A stretch of DNA of 64,000 nt from Prostheceraeus crozeri (lineage: Eukaryota; Platyhelminthes; Polycladida; Euryleptidae). The stretch spans positions 90,001-154,000 of the forward strand of contig CAJQUW010014330.1 of NCBI GenBank assembly GCA_907163375.1, in the 5' to 3' direction. Each line of letters opens with the position of its first letter. Positions within the stretch are counted from its first letter, which is position 1. Below, piece after piece: positions 19,798 to 30,246 of the stretch. The notes below the pieces were generated by a model that did no database searches, had not been told where the DNA came from, and was given only the letters and a program-made list of their open reading frames with translations. Made by a program: the position numbers and the translations under genes.

Positions 19798-20039
19798 TAC
19801 TCGTGAAACCGGCAAGTCGGGGCTATTTGTAAGAATTTTTATGAACAAATCGGGGCATTTTGTGTAAATCGAGGCTCAAGCCTCAATTTACAGACGAGTC
19901 CCCGATTTACAAGGTCAACAATCGCCCCGACTTGACGGAAAATTACTTTTAAAAATCGATAAATTAGATATGACGCATTTTTGTTTAGCAACGCAGTTTA
20001 TTTTTAGAGCTAGACCAAATTATTTATGAAATCTCCTTC

Positions 20040-20668
20040 TGTAGGACTCTGGACCAATCAGAGAGCGTAGAAGCAGTGAAGGTTACCCTTGATCCTTCTA
20101 GAATAAGACTTTCAGTTTCATTGAGTGTGCTCGTCCTGTGCAGACAGCGAGCAAACCGGTTGTGATTTATAATTTGAGTTATATTGAGTTTCAAGAGTAT
20201 GCACGGGTAGAGTATTCCCGTAGCAGTTATTACGGCTCTAGCTATTGTCACTCTCACAGAAGGGAGAGTGATAATAGGACATTTTAGTTTCTTGAGTAAT
20301 ATACGACAGTATATTTGGGGTAAGCATTTATTCCGCGCGCGGGTGGGGCTTGCCATAATAGTAATAGAGCCAGAGACACTCTGAGTGGAGATTATTGACA
20401 TAATAGCGCAGAACGCCAGTGAAGCGATTGCTAGGGAGAATTCCCCTTAAATGGGGAAATATCCAGCAGTAACATCATCGAGGCAGATAACGCAGGAACC
20501 GTGCGGGTACGCTACCGAAGTCTTCCCTTCTCTGAATCGGAGCAAAGGCGAGGAAGAAGGTGAGTTTTCCCTTTCCCCAGTCTTCCTGTGGGTTATAATT
20601 ATATTGTCTAGTTGGTTGAACGCTACTGTGATCTCGGTGAGGACTAGGGCTCAGGACCAGGTCTTACA
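20040..20668 (+). repeat. 5' LTR of the Gypsy element
   Basis: 629 bp from TGTAGGACTC to GTCTTACA. It promotes and starts the element's transcript; a weak TATA-like TTATAATTATA is at about 20595. A primer-binding site beginning TGGTGGCAACGG follows two bases after the LTR end (20671). Confidence 0.95.
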
Positions 20669-20670
20669 AC

Positions 20671-20688
20671 TGGTGGCAACGGAAAGGA
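20671..20688 (+). promoter_or_regulatory. Primer-binding site
   Basis: TGGTGGCAACGGAAAGGA starts two bases after the 5' LTR with the TGG that pairs with a tRNA CCA end. I cannot name the tRNA. Confidence 0.6.
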
Positions 20689-20760
20689 TTTAAATTAAAT
20701 CCAGGGGCTCCGGTAGGCAATTAGCCAGAAGTAAAACGCTACTGAGAAATCAACTAAAGA

Positions 20761-21816
20761 ATGCCGGGAAAAAGGCAAAGGTCACCGGAAGGGGTAGACC
20801 AAATGTTGGACCAACTAGAAAATTTCAACCCGTCACATACGGCGTGGAGAATTTGGAGCAGTAAATTTAAACTGCTAGCCAAAAATCTGCCTGAGGAAAT
20901 CAAGAGGACAGTTCTAATTTTGAAGTTGCAGGGAGAAGCTGCAGAAACGTTGACTCAGGCAGAAGAAGAAGATACATTTGAGGATCTATGGCAGAAAGTG
21001 GATGAGGAGTTCAGAGAGAGAGAAATAGCGCTAGAAGAAGCAGGAAGAGAAGAAATGGAATCAGCTTTGAAGCTGATTAGAGTTTTTAAAGGAGAAAAAG
21101 AAGACTGGCCATGCTGGTCCCAGCTCTTCTTGAATATAGTGACAAAATTGACACCAGGTCAAAAATTGAAAGTGCTGATGGCTCGGCTAGAAGGCAAAGT
21201 AGCCCAGCAAGTGGCCGAGGAAGGAACTCCTTGGGAATTCGAAGAAGTATGGACTCTCTTAGTCCGTAGATATGAAGTGAAATTAGATAGACATGACTAT
21301 CTCGCGTTGTTCGACCGGCGCCGCAGAAAAGAAGGAGAGGATTTGCGTACATATGTGTACGACCTAGTGCGCCTGGCGAAGCGGGCTGCTCCATTGAGCC
21401 CAGCATCTGAAGAGGAAAAGAGAACGGTGGGGTTATTGGTCACAAGGGAGGAGGATCTTAACGTTAAGAACCACCTCATGACTATCCGTCCGGAAACGGC
21501 GGAAGAATATCTCCAGTATAAGGAGATGGTCGAGAAAAACAAGGCAGCTCACAAGGAGCAGATTTTAGAGAAAAGAATGAACAAACCCTCAAAAGGGGAG
21601 CCAAAGTCCCCCCGTAAGAAGCCGTACCGTCGAGAGAAAAGTAACATAAAATGTTACCGGTGCGGAAAGTTAGGCCATATGAAGAAAGACTGCTATGTCA
21701 AGATTGAAGGGCCAGTCTCCGAAAAGGAGAAGGAGATGAAGGAAACAATCCCAAAGACTAAGTCGGGAAACGAAGAACGGACGCCGCGCGACCCTCCGCA
21801 GTCGTCCGGCAATTGA
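20761..21816 (+). CDS. gag: Gag polyprotein of the Gypsy element
   Basis: 351 aa. The first ~230 residues are a helical capsid-type region (WRIWSSKF near residue 28, later FDRRRRKEGEDLRTYVYDL), followed by a basic linker and one CCHC zinc knuckle CYRCGKLGHMKKDC at about residue 298 that binds genomic RNA. It ends at TGA 21814-21816. Gag should assemble cytoplasmic particles. Pol lies in the -1 frame and overlaps its last 55 bases, where a frameshift signal is found. Confidence 0.95.
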   Translation: MPGKRQRSPEGVDQMLDQLENFNPSHTAWRIWSSKFKLLAKNLPEEIKRTVLILKLQGEAAETLTQAEEEDTFEDLWQKVDEEFREREIALEEAGREEMESALKLIRVFKGEKEDWPCWSQLFLNIVTKLTPGQKLKVLMARLEGKVAQQVAEEGTPWEFEEVWTLLVRRYEVKLDRHDYLALFDRRRRKEGEDLRTYVYDLVRLAKRAAPLSPASEEEKRTVGLLVTREEDLNVKNHLMTIRPETAEEYLQYKEMVEKNKAAHKEQILEKRMNKPSKGEPKSPRKKPYRREKSNIKCYRCGKLGHMKKDCYVKIEGPVSEKEKEMKETIPKTKSGNEERTPRDPPQSSGN

Positions 21817-24800
21817 CGAAGAGGGTCAAGACAGTGAACACCATCAAAGCAGAGATAGGGGGAAAAGTGATCACTGGAGTGGTTGATTTTGGGGCAGACA
21901 CATCAGTTCTCCACCCGAAATTCATAGAGGCGGAAGCCCTCACGCCCTCCACGCGGATGCCGCTGGCAGGAAATGCCACCCCGTATGAATTGATGGGTGA
22001 AGCAACGGTTAACGTAACCATTGCAGGAATTACTTACCCGATGGAAGTAATTGTTCCCCTTGCAGAGCAGTGTACCGATGAGTTATTAATCGGGGCAGAT
22101 TTCATTAATGGAAATCGGTTGATAATTGACACTGACCAGGGACATCTGAGGACGCCCACGGATGGTTGGGCAGTGCCGCTTTTGCCAGCTCAAGGCTACA
22201 TCGGAGTTCGGAGGGTTCACCTTAAAGAACCAGTAGAACTGCAGGCTCGGGAGGTCAAATGGGTCAAGGCACAAGTCAAAATGAAAGGTTGTGCACAACG
22301 CCAAGTAGTGGGCGTGGTCGAGGAATTAGCTCGACGGATTGATGCCGGGATTCGGTTGCCAGATGCGCTGACAGTGGCCCAAGAGGGTAAATTTTCGATA
22401 CCGGTGGCTAACCTTTCGGAGGACGTGCAGTACTTATCTCGAGGAGCCTGGGTGGGGACGTTTGAAACACCCCAGTGGGTGCGGGATTATGCACCAGAGA
22501 CTGAAAAGGTCTTGAGAGTAACCACAGAGCGTAGGTCGCGGCTAAGCAAAGAGCAAGAACAAACCTTGCAGACGGTACTCGAAGAGTACGAAGACACTCA
22601 GATGAGGGAAGGGCGACAGTTGAGTCGCACCAGTCTGGTGGAGCACCAGATACCTACGGGAGATGTTATCCCCGTCAAGCAGCATCCTCGTAGATTACCC
22701 CCTTTTAAAAGGCAAGAGGTAAAAGCTCAGCTGCAAGAAATGCTGGAGCAGGACATTATTGCCGAATCGGATAGCCCTTGGGCTGCGCCCATTGTGCTGG
22801 TTGCCAAGAAGGACGGGGGTACGAGGCTATGTGTGGATTACCGCAAGTTAAATGCGGTCACAAGAAAGTGCGCTTATCCGTTACCTCGGGCTCAAACAGT
22901 GATGGAAGCCATGACAGGAGCCAAATACTTTTCGGTCATTGACTTGAAAAGCGGGTACTGGCAAATCCCAGTAGCCCGGGAGGATCAGGAGAAGACTGCT
23001 TTTGTATGTCCTGAGGGCCTTTTTGAATTCAAGGTTATGCCCTTTGGGTTGGTATCGGCCCCGGCCACCTTCCAGAAACTCATGGATAAGGTGTTGGCAG
23101 AACTGACAGGCAAATGTTGTTGGGCTTACTTGGATGATATCATAGTGTACAGCCCGGATTGGCAAAGCCACTTGAAAGACATTGGAAAGGTGCTGCAGAA
23201 GATGAGAGAAGCAAAACTGCAGATAAATCCAGAGAAATGTCAGTGGGCATTGGAGGAGGTCCGATATTTGGGACATATCGTATCGAGACATGGAGTAAAG
23301 ACGGACCCTCAGAAGGTAGTAGCGATCAAGGAGTGGCCTACTCCACGAAAGGCCAAGGAGGTACGCTCCTTCCTGGGGTTGGCGTCCTACTACCGGAAAT
23401 TCATCAAAGATTTTGCGAAGATCGCTAGACCACTGCATGTCTTGACGCAGAAACAGGCAAATTTTGACTGGACCCAAAGCTGTCAAGAGGCGTTTGAAAC
23501 TTTGAAACAGAAGCTCATGAGCGCTCCTATTTTAACCATGCCAGATTTTTCGGAAACTGGAGGAAGATTTATCTTGGACTGCGACGCTAGCTTGGACGCG
23601 ATAGGTGCAGTACTGTCACAGATACAGCCAGACGGGTCGGAAAAGCCAATATTATACGCCAGCCATTGTTTGAATAAGGCTCAACGAAATTATGAAGCCA
23701 CCAAAAGAGAGATGTTGGCCCTAGTGGTGTTCGCGCGGGAGTTGCGACACTACTTGTTGGGCAGGAAATTCATGGCTCGTGTGGATCATAGGGCGTTGAT
23801 TTGGCTGAAGAGTTTTAAAGAGCCACAAGGATTGGTGGCCAGATGGATTAACATTCTCGAAGAATTCGACTTTGATTGTGTTTATAGACCGGGCCGGGCA
23901 CACATAAATGCCGACGGAATGTCAAGGAGTGAAAGAATGACCAGCGAGGTCCGCTCACCAGAACTGGACGCACCGGAGTTTGTGAGGTCCGTGACTCTCA
24001 CAGCGGACATGAGAAACCAGCTGATCGAAGAGACGAGGCAAGATGAAGACATCAGTCAGCTTAAAACCTGGCTCCGATCATTGCCGGAAAAGCCGCACCC
24101 TAGCCGATTGAAAAATAAATCGAACGAGTTAAAACGACTTTGCAAGGAATGGGATCATCTGTCGGCGGACGAAGATTTGGTTTATTTGACCACCCCGGGA
24201 TCACCTAAGCGTATTGTGCTGCCAATGGCAGTCAGAGAACAGTACATCTATGAGTTGCATGCGGGAGTAGGAGCTTCCCACGAAGGGGAACAGAAAACTT
24301 TCGATCGCGTGAAAGATCGATTTTGGTGGCCGCGTATGCGAGCCGATGTGAGCGTATTCCTGAGTGACTGCGTGGTGTGTGCACAGGTCAAGGGACCTAA
24401 CCCACGGCATCGGTCGAGTTTGAACTCAATTTTGACCGGAAAACCGATGGAATGTATCGCGGTGGACATAATCGGTCCGCTAGCGCCAACGCAGAGAGGA
24501 AATCGATTTATTCTAACTATCATAGATATGTTCACAAAATATGCGGAAGCAGTTCCCCTGGACAATCATTGTGCCACGACGGTGGCTTCCGCTATAGTGA
24601 ATGAGTGGATCACACGGCATGGAATCCCGAATAGGCTACACTCGGATAACGGATCTGATTTTAGATCAGAATTGATCGAACAGTTATGCCGACAGCTGGG
24701 AATACACAAGACGTTTACGACTCCGTATTGGCCACAGGGAAATGGACAAAATGAGCGGTTCAACCGAACCCTAAAGACAGCTTTGAGAACGCTGACGGAG

Positions 24801-27104
24801 ACAGAGCGAGATAATTGGGACACGGCTATCCCTAGTTGCCTCTATGCCTACCGAAACAGTAAGCATAAGTCTACAGGATTCACTCCGGCTGAGGCCCTGT
24901 ATGGGCGTAAATTACAAGTACCGCTGGACTTTGAACTGGACGTAGAAAGAGGCACGTCGGAAGAGGTCATCAGCTATGTCGAGGGATTGACCCAAACGAT
25001 GAAAAAGACTTGGGAGATCATAGAGGCTAACGAAGAGGAAGCTGCGCGGCAGCAACGAAAGTATTACGACCAAAAGGTAGCTGGCCCCGGCACCTATAAG
25101 GCCGGAGATCTGGTTATGGTAATGAATACGCAGGTAGGTCCACACAGGAAGCTAACGCGACCCTGGGATGGGCCGTTTGAAGTGGAAAAAGAGCTCCCCC
25201 ATGGGGTGTACCTGGTTCGTAGCAAACAAAACAGGAGGAAGCGCCATACAATCAATGGCGATCGACTGAAACCATACCGAGCCCGAGAAGAGACGGTTAT
25301 CACCGATCAGCCACCCGTTCAAACCACAGAGGTCGAAGAGGTGGACCAGAGCTCAGTTCCTCCGGTCGCTCAGGAGGTCACAGTAAGAGTAATGACTGAC
25401 AATCCCAAAATAAAAGAATTTCCTTTTCCGTTCCAGGAGATGACCGATACGGAAGATATCGTGAGCATGATGGTGGACTTCCTAATGGATGGGGTAGACA
25501 TGACTCCGCAAGTGCGAGAATTGTTCTTCCAAAATACTGAGAGAGCACGTCAACTCAGGCGGACTGTAGCCACGGAAGCGGGTTACCTTACAGTATTTAG
25601 AGGAGGTGGTATTACGCCAGAGCAGAGACAAAGATTGCGAGGGCTCTCGGAGTCAGACCGACAGCGGGTAGAGGATGCCTGGCAATATAACATAGAGGCA
25701 GCCACAAACAGAGAAAACCCCACAGTTGTGCCACAGAAGGGCAGGTCTAAAGGGTCCGCCCAGAAACGGTGGGCAAGGTATCGAGCACACGCCATACAGA
25801 GGTATGAAGACATCGTTAAAAGATATCAACAAAGACGCCACGCGAGACAACTCCGTGACAAGGCGAAAGGAAATCGGAAGAGGTCGTGGAAAACAGAAAG
25901 GAACCCTCTAAGGGTAATACCGGAAGAACCACAGACAGAGGCTGTCTCCCCAGTAGACTGGGAGAACTTTCAACCGGATGCGGGAGCTCAATCGAGTCGT
26001 GCTATGACCCCTCCGCGGAAGCCGGAGGAGGCCGAAACGACCGATCCGCTCCAGAACGCTAGCGAGCCATTACGCCAATTAATAGCTATGGGCGGCGAAG
26101 AAGCTAGGCAGTGCCCTATCTTGCGCCAAATAGCCACAGAAAGGCCGGTCGAGAGGCCTGTTGCTAGAGGATTACTGATCCGTAGAGTAGGCAGGCCATC
26201 TATATGGAAAGATGGACAGAAAGCGCCATCAATTGCCAAGACGATAAGACTGACGGAGACTACGGTCCATCAAGCAACTCAAACTGATGAAGGCTCAGAT
26301 AACACGATTTGGGATTCGCATTGCCATTGGAGGGATATCCTTATACAGACTCCCTGGGCGGATCTAATCACGAAAGATGGAGGGTACAGTACCTCCATGG
26401 CCGGGGTAGTTAATGTTATGAGCCAACCATTTATATGGCAGGATTTATCAATAGACGCGGATCCAGCGGAAAACAGTCCGATCATCCCAACCGTTACGGC
26501 CATAGGATGCCATCCTACGTATGCGTCTATGCTAACAGCTAACCGGTTACAAGCCCTGTCTCAGAGGGTGAGAGCATGGCCGTCCGTGAGGGCTATTGGG
26601 GAATGTGGATTGGATTTCGTTCGGCGGGAGCCGACGGAGCGCCAAATTCGCATGCAGACAGTAACCTTCATTCATCAGGCGACACTGGCTAGTCAGACCA
26701 GGCTTCCCCTGGTTATCCACTGCCGAGGTGGAGAAAATCAGCAATTCGCTCTATCGCTGTTGTGGGAAGTCTTGGTAGAGTCGCTACAGATGTCCAGGCA
26801 CCCAATGCATTTTCATTGCGCTGTAATGTCGCCGATGCAGTTGAGAGCATTTGTGGACGAATGTCCGCATATGTATTTCGGAGTGACACCGAAGACCATG
26901 GCGTGGCATGAAGAGGGTCAGTTCCCTGCTCTTCGGCTAATCCCAATTGAGCGCCTCTTGGTGGAAAGCGATGCGCCGTATCTGGCGGACACACCGTGGT
27001 CAACGGTTAGCTTGGTCAGAAGACTTGCTAGGGCGAGATTCATGCCCGAAGAGGCAATCGCCAGAATTATCAACGACAATACACAGCGGTTGTATAACCC
27101 CTGA
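21762..27104 (+). CDS. pol: Pol polyprotein (PR-RT-RH-IN) fused to a TatD-type nuclease
   Basis: The frame opens at 21762 after a TAA and has no good ATG; it is expected to be made by -1 frameshift. Counting from 21813: aspartic protease with D25 (DFGADTS; Ser/Thr after Asp is replaced by Phe), reverse transcriptase with YLDD at ~441, RNase H (DCDAS) at ~590-600, integrase with H/H/C853-C zinc domain and catalytic D884, D943 (HSDNGSDF), E979 (NERFNR), then a GPY/F-like segment. A basic ~300-residue linker leads to a TatD-family metal hydrolase at ~1500-1763: DSHCHW, GCHP, GECGLDF, a later H, and ESDAPYL. TatD enzymes are metal-dependent 3'-5' DNases. Frame is open throughout; total ~1780 aa, unusually long for Gypsy pol. 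Confidence 0.95.
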   Translation, partial: VGKRRTDAARPSAVVRQLTKRVKTVNTIKAEIGGKVITGVVDFGADTSVLHPKFIEAEALTPSTRMPLAGNATPYELMGEATVNVTIAGITYPMEVIVPLAEQCTDELLIGADFINGNRLIIDTDQGHLRTPTDGWAVPLLPAQGYIGVRRVHLKEPVELQAREVKWVKAQVKMKGCAQRQVVGVVEELARRIDAGIRLPDALTVAQEGKFSIPVANLSEDVQYLSRGAWVGTFETPQWVRDYAPETEKVLRVTTERRSRLSKEQEQTLQTVLEEYEDTQMREGRQLSRTSLVEHQIPTGDVIPVKQHPRRLPPFKRQEVKAQLQEMLEQDIIAESDSPWAAPIVLVAKKDGGTRLCVDYRKLNAVTRKCAYPLPRAQTVMEAMTGAKYFSVIDLKSGYWQIPVAREDQEKTAFVCPEGLFEFKVMPFGLVSAPATFQKLMDKVLAELTGKCCWAYLDDIIVYSPDWQSHLKDIGKVLQKMREAKLQINPEKCQWALEEVRYLGHIVSRHGVKTDPQKVVAIKEWPTPRKAKEVRSFLGLASYYRKFIKDFAKIARPLHVLTQKQANFDWTQSCQEAFETLKQKLMSAPILTMPDFSETGGRFILDCDASLDAIGAVLSQIQPDGSEKPILYASHCLNKAQRNYEATKREMLALVVFARELRHYLLGRKFMARVDHRALIWLKSFKEPQGLVARWINILEEFDFDCVYRPGRAHINADGMSRSERMTSEVRSPELDAPEFVRSVTLTADMRNQLIEETRQDEDISQLKTWLRSLPEKPHPSRLKNKSNELKRLCKEWDHLSADEDLVYLTTPGSPKRIVLPMAVREQYIYELHAGVGASHEGEQKTFDRVKDRFWWPRMRADVSVFLSDCVVCAQVKGPNPRHRSSLNSILTGKPMECIAVDIIGPLAPTQRGNRFILTIIDMFTKYAEAVPLDNHCATTVASAIVNEWITRHGIPNRLHSDNGSDFRSELIEQLCRQLGIHKTFTTPYWPQGNGQNERFNRTLKTALRTLTETERDNWDTAIPSCLYAYRNSKHKSTGFTPAEALYGRKLQVPLDFELDVERGTSEEVISYVEGLTQTMKKTWEIIEANEEEAARQQRKYYDQKVAGPGTYKAGDLVMVMNTQVGPHRKLTRPWDGPFEVEKELPHGVYLVRSKQNRRKRHTINGDRLKPYRAREETVITDQPPVQTTEVEEVDQSSVPPVAQEVTVRVMTDNPKIKEFPFPFQEMTDTEDIVSMMVDFLMDGVDMTPQVRELFFQNTERARQLRRTVATEAGYLTVFRGGGITPEQRQRLRGLSESDRQRVEDAWQYNIEAATNRENPTVVPQKGRSKGSAQKRWARYRAHAIQRYEDIVKRYQQRRHARQLRDKAKGNRKRSWKTERNPLRVIPEEPQTEAVSPVDWENFQPDAGAQSSRAMTPPRKPEEAETTDPLQNASEPLRQLIAMGGEEARQCPILRQIATERPVERPVARGLLIRRVGRPSIWKDGQKAPSIAKTIRLTETTVHQATQTDEGSDNTIWDSHCHWRDILIQTPWADLITKDGGYSTSMAGVVNVMSQPFIWQDLSIDADPAENSPIIPTVTAIGCHPTYASMLTANRLQALSQRVRAWPSVRAIGECGLDFVRREPTERQIRMQTVTFIHQATLASQTRLPLVIHCRGGENQQFALSLLWEVLVESLQMSRHPMHFHCAVMSPMQLRAFVDECPHMYFGVTPKTMAWHEEGQFPALRLIPIERLLVESDAPYLADTPWSTVSLVRRLARARFMPEEAIARIINDNTQRLYNP
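21765..21827 (+). promoter_or_regulatory. -1 ribosomal frameshift signal: GGGAAAC plus H-type pseudoknot
   Basis: Slippery G-GGA-AAC at 21765-21771 is in the correct gag phase. After a 6-base spacer, stem 1 pairs CGGACG (21778-21783) with CGTCCG (21803-21808); stem 2 pairs GACCCTC (21790-21796), inside the loop, with GAGGGTC (21821-21827). Both stems are perfect. It lies inside the gag-pol overlap (21762-21816). Confidence 0.9.
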
Positions 27105-27242
27105 GCCGGCGCGGCGGAAGTCCGCCCGGTTGGGTGTATGTTCCTTTCAGTTTAGCGCTAGTTTTAGTGGTAGCTACTTGATATTTATTTTGCTGCGATC
27201 CTCCCAGAGGGGGAGGGGCCCGAATTTGAGGGCAAATTCTTT

Positions 27243-27254
27243 AAAAAAAGGGGG
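27243..27254 (+). promoter_or_regulatory. Polypurine tract
   Basis: AAAAAAAGGGGG three bases before the 3' LTR primes plus-strand DNA synthesis. Confidence 0.85.
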
Positions 27255-27257
27255 TAA

Positions 27258-27886
27258 TGTGGGACTCTGGACCAATCAGAGAGCGTAGAAGCAGTGAAGG
27301 TTACCCTTGATCCTTCTAGAATAAGACTTTCAGTTTCATTGAGTGTGCTCGTCCTGTGCAGACAGCGAGCAAACCGGTTGTGATTTATAATTTGAGTTAT
27401 ATTGAGTTTCAAGAGTATGCACGGGTAGAGTATTCCCGTAGCAGTTATTACGGCTCTAGCTATTGTCACTCTCACAGAAGGGAGAGTGATAATAGGACAT
27501 TTTAGTTTCTTGAGTAATATACGACAGTATATTTGGGGTAAGCATTTATTCCGCGCGCGGGTGGGGCTTGCCATAATAGTAATAGAGCCAGAGACACTCT
27601 GAGTGGAGATTATTGACATAATAGCGCAGAACGCCAGTGAAGCGATTGCTAGGGAGAATTCCCCTTAAATGGGGAAATATCCAGCAGTAACATCATCGAG
27701 GCAGATAACGCAGGAACCGTGCGGGTACGCTACCGAAGTCTTCCCTTCTCTGAATCGGAGCAAAGGCGAGGAAGAAGGTGAGTTTTCCCTTTCCCCAGTC
27801 TTCCTGTGGGTTATAATTATATTGTCTAGTTGGTTGAACGCTACTGTGATCTCGGTGAGGACTAGGGCTCAGGACCAGGTCTTACA
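27258..27886 (+). repeat. 3' LTR of the Gypsy element
   Basis: 629 bp, TGTGGGACTC to GTCTTACA, almost identical to the 5' LTR. CTTC follows as the target duplication. Confidence 0.95.
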
Positions 27887-28082
27887 CTTCTAACAGCTGA
27901 TATTTCATGTTTCATTTCAGTACTCAATACATATCTTATTTTCTTGAAGAAAAACAGTCGAGAGGATAGGAAATTATTTATGAATTTATGATAATTTTTT
28001 TAATAAAAATGCTTTTTTTCGGTGAATATATCTTAAAAGCTGGAAATATGCAATTATGATAAATAAATAAGACAGGATAGAC

Positions 28083-28330
28083 TCACCTCACCTCACCTAT
28101 CTTCATGACCGTGATCGATCGTCGGAGTCCTCCCAGTCGTGGTAGCGAAAACAGCTCTCCTCCATCCTCTCCGGTCTCCTGTGGCTTGTATCGCTCCGTT
28201 CTTAGTGGATTCCATCCACTCTGTGATGTCGAAGTATTGCCTCCTTTGCCGTCCGCGTCGCCTCTTTCCTGGATGATATCCACAGATCACGTCCTTAGCA
28301 AGACCACCCGCAAAGTTGTCTGGCGCGACA
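28083..28330 (-). mobile_element. LINE 3' end fragment
   Basis: The minus-strand frames encode KRRRGRQRRQYFDITEWM and DRRGWRRAVFA, the arginine-rich 'GRP/R..W.DDI..W....RD.W R' ending of RTE/I-type LINE ORF2 proteins. A short GGTGAGGTGAGTC microsatellite-like tail follows (28078-28100), as often seen at LINE 3' ends. It is 5'-truncated and frameshifted. Confidence 0.65.
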
Positions 28331-28339
28331 TTTGGTGTA

Positions 28340-29403
28340 GCATGAGATGCATTTAATGGAAGTTAAAATGTATACATCAAAATGAAAAGAGGGTGACAAT
28401 GAATCATATAATTTTTACTTATATTTACCGTAAATTCCGGTATATAGGCTATCTCCCACCTTTTATTACAAACATTCTGACCTTGGGGTTATACAAGAAA
28501 AAATATGATTTCTGTATCTTTCTTGTTTTCATGTAGTTCAGTGTTCGAATTTTTTATGGAGACTTGCATACAAAGACGAAATCGGCCCAAGCTATTCAAT
28601 CATATGATATTTGAAAGTACCGTATTTCATTTCATAAAGGTCTTTATTATGATCTCGTTCCTTGCTTCCTTACATTACCCACAGCAGTCCCGAACTTGCA
28701 GATTATCTATCTGTATCTAACTAACTGCAGATTGTTTAGTCTACCTAACTTTCTAAATATTTCATATCATCTCAACGTGAACGAAAATATACACTATTTT
28801 GATGACATTAGGGAGAACCAAAGTTCTCAAAACTTGGGTCAGAACACAAGTTTTAAAAAGACTAAACTAAGTAATCATTAGTTATTAATTGGTTGAATTA
28901 TTGTTATGAAAGATTACCGTCGGGTCGCGTTCACCTCTCAGTGTTGGTAGGCCATGATTTCCGACAACAGGCTTCATTATGTGTTTTATTAAAGTAGGCA
29001 TACGTATATGTACGTTGATAGGTCTGTTATGGGAGGCATGGGCTTAAAAGAATGTATAGTCACTGAGTGTTTCTACTGTTAGTTTTATGCAAGACGTGTC
29101 TCGTGGCATTGGTGCGTGGAATGTTAATGGAGAAAAGAAAGAAGTAAAGGTATATCACCTCATCAAATTACAACTCCGGAATGGTATATATCTCGTGGCA
29201 TTCTAAATCATGGAGAGACTTTCCATTCACCCTGTGTATTCAGCAAATCTAGTAATAATATACCGATACATGTATGCACTTTTAGCTTTAGCTTTATAAT
29301 TTTCTTGTCACGTCAGCTCTTATGCAATTGGTAATGGGAGTGTAGGCCTACTTTTTCAATAAGTGTACTTAGTAAGTGTTATTTAATGTATTTGTGTTTT
29401 CAG
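28340..29403. other. No gene seen
   Basis: AT-rich sequence between the LINE tail and a possible exon. Nothing recognised. Confidence 0.4.
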
Positions 29404-30060
29404 ATGCGGGCTGCAAGACGAGCGGCGCTGGCAGCTTTAAAGTAAGTACCTACCATGATGTGATCGCAAAAATGTATGTTCTGACTATTAATAAGTGGAA
29501 TAGAAAAATATCAGTAATTAAACGAAAAACATACATCACATACAAAATTGAGAGTAAAAATAACTGCATTGATCCAACACGCACAATTTTTGGTTGACAC
29601 TAAGGTTTAGTAAACGAAATATGGCAACAGTATGAAAAATGATTTGTGTCCATTTTTTAACCAACTTCAGGGAAATACATTAACCTATTGCTACTGTAAC
29701 ATTATCATTCGTGCAAATCGTCTATTTTCTCCCACACAAGTACTTTCGCATTCAGACTTAGTCATGTTATACATCTACATAAAAAAGATATCTGCAAAAT
29801 ATGGTGTTGAGAGACTGAACTTACGCAAAAGGACTATTAAATTTACCATGTACGATGTATAATCTACACTTTTGTTCGTGACTTAAATAATAACACAGAC
29901 AACACCTTTTCGAAAAGTGTACGAGTCATTTTGTATTTGTGTTAATATGATGTGATAGTTTATCTTTCGAAGTTAAACTTTATCGAATGATTATGCAATA
30001 GGGCCTACCATGTATATATTTATGTTGCTTCTCTTACCAGGCAGCAAGAAGAAGTTTCAA
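29404..30060 (+). CDS. Two small possible exons of an unidentified gene
   Basis: Exon 29404-29441 starts with ATG directly after TTTTCAG and ends before GTAAGT; exon 30041-30060 lies between TTACCAG and GTAAGC. Joined, phase is kept and the peptide begins MRAARRAALAALK and continues with Gln/Glu, coiled-coil-like. Further exons were not traced; the recombinase exon at 33944 could belong to the same gene. Speculative. Confidence 0.3.
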
Positions 30061-30246
30061 GTAAGCATGTTTTAGTTAATGCCTTCGAACATGGGATTCC
30101 CAATAACTACGTTATAAACAGTTGTCAAACTACGAAATTAACGCATTTATTTTCATATATTGAGAATCTTATGTAGACCTATAATTTAACTTATATTCAG
30201 TATTGGTAAAAGTGAAATAGACGTGAAGAAAGTTGGCGGTTTTAAA

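Larger units (their letters stand above)
20040..27886 (+). mobile_element. Young Ty3/Gypsy LTR retrotransposon with TatD domain
   Basis: Two 629-bp LTRs (TGT...ACA) flank gag and pol; a 4-bp CTTC occurs immediately outside both (20036-20039, 27887-27890). Reading the two LTRs side by side I noticed one difference (TGTAGG versus TGTGGG), so insertion is very recent. Primer-site and polypurine tract are present, both main ORFs are open, and gene order PR-RT-RH-IN defines Ty3/Gypsy. It is nested inside the 19800-35676 element. Confidence 0.95.

Noticed and set aside
20024-20401. 125-aa and 144-aa minus-strand ORFs repeated at 27185-27619
   Set aside because: They lie inside the two LTRs and exist only because the LTRs are repeated.
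22881-23486. 201-aa minus-strand ORF
   Set aside because: Antisense shadow of the reverse-transcriptase region.
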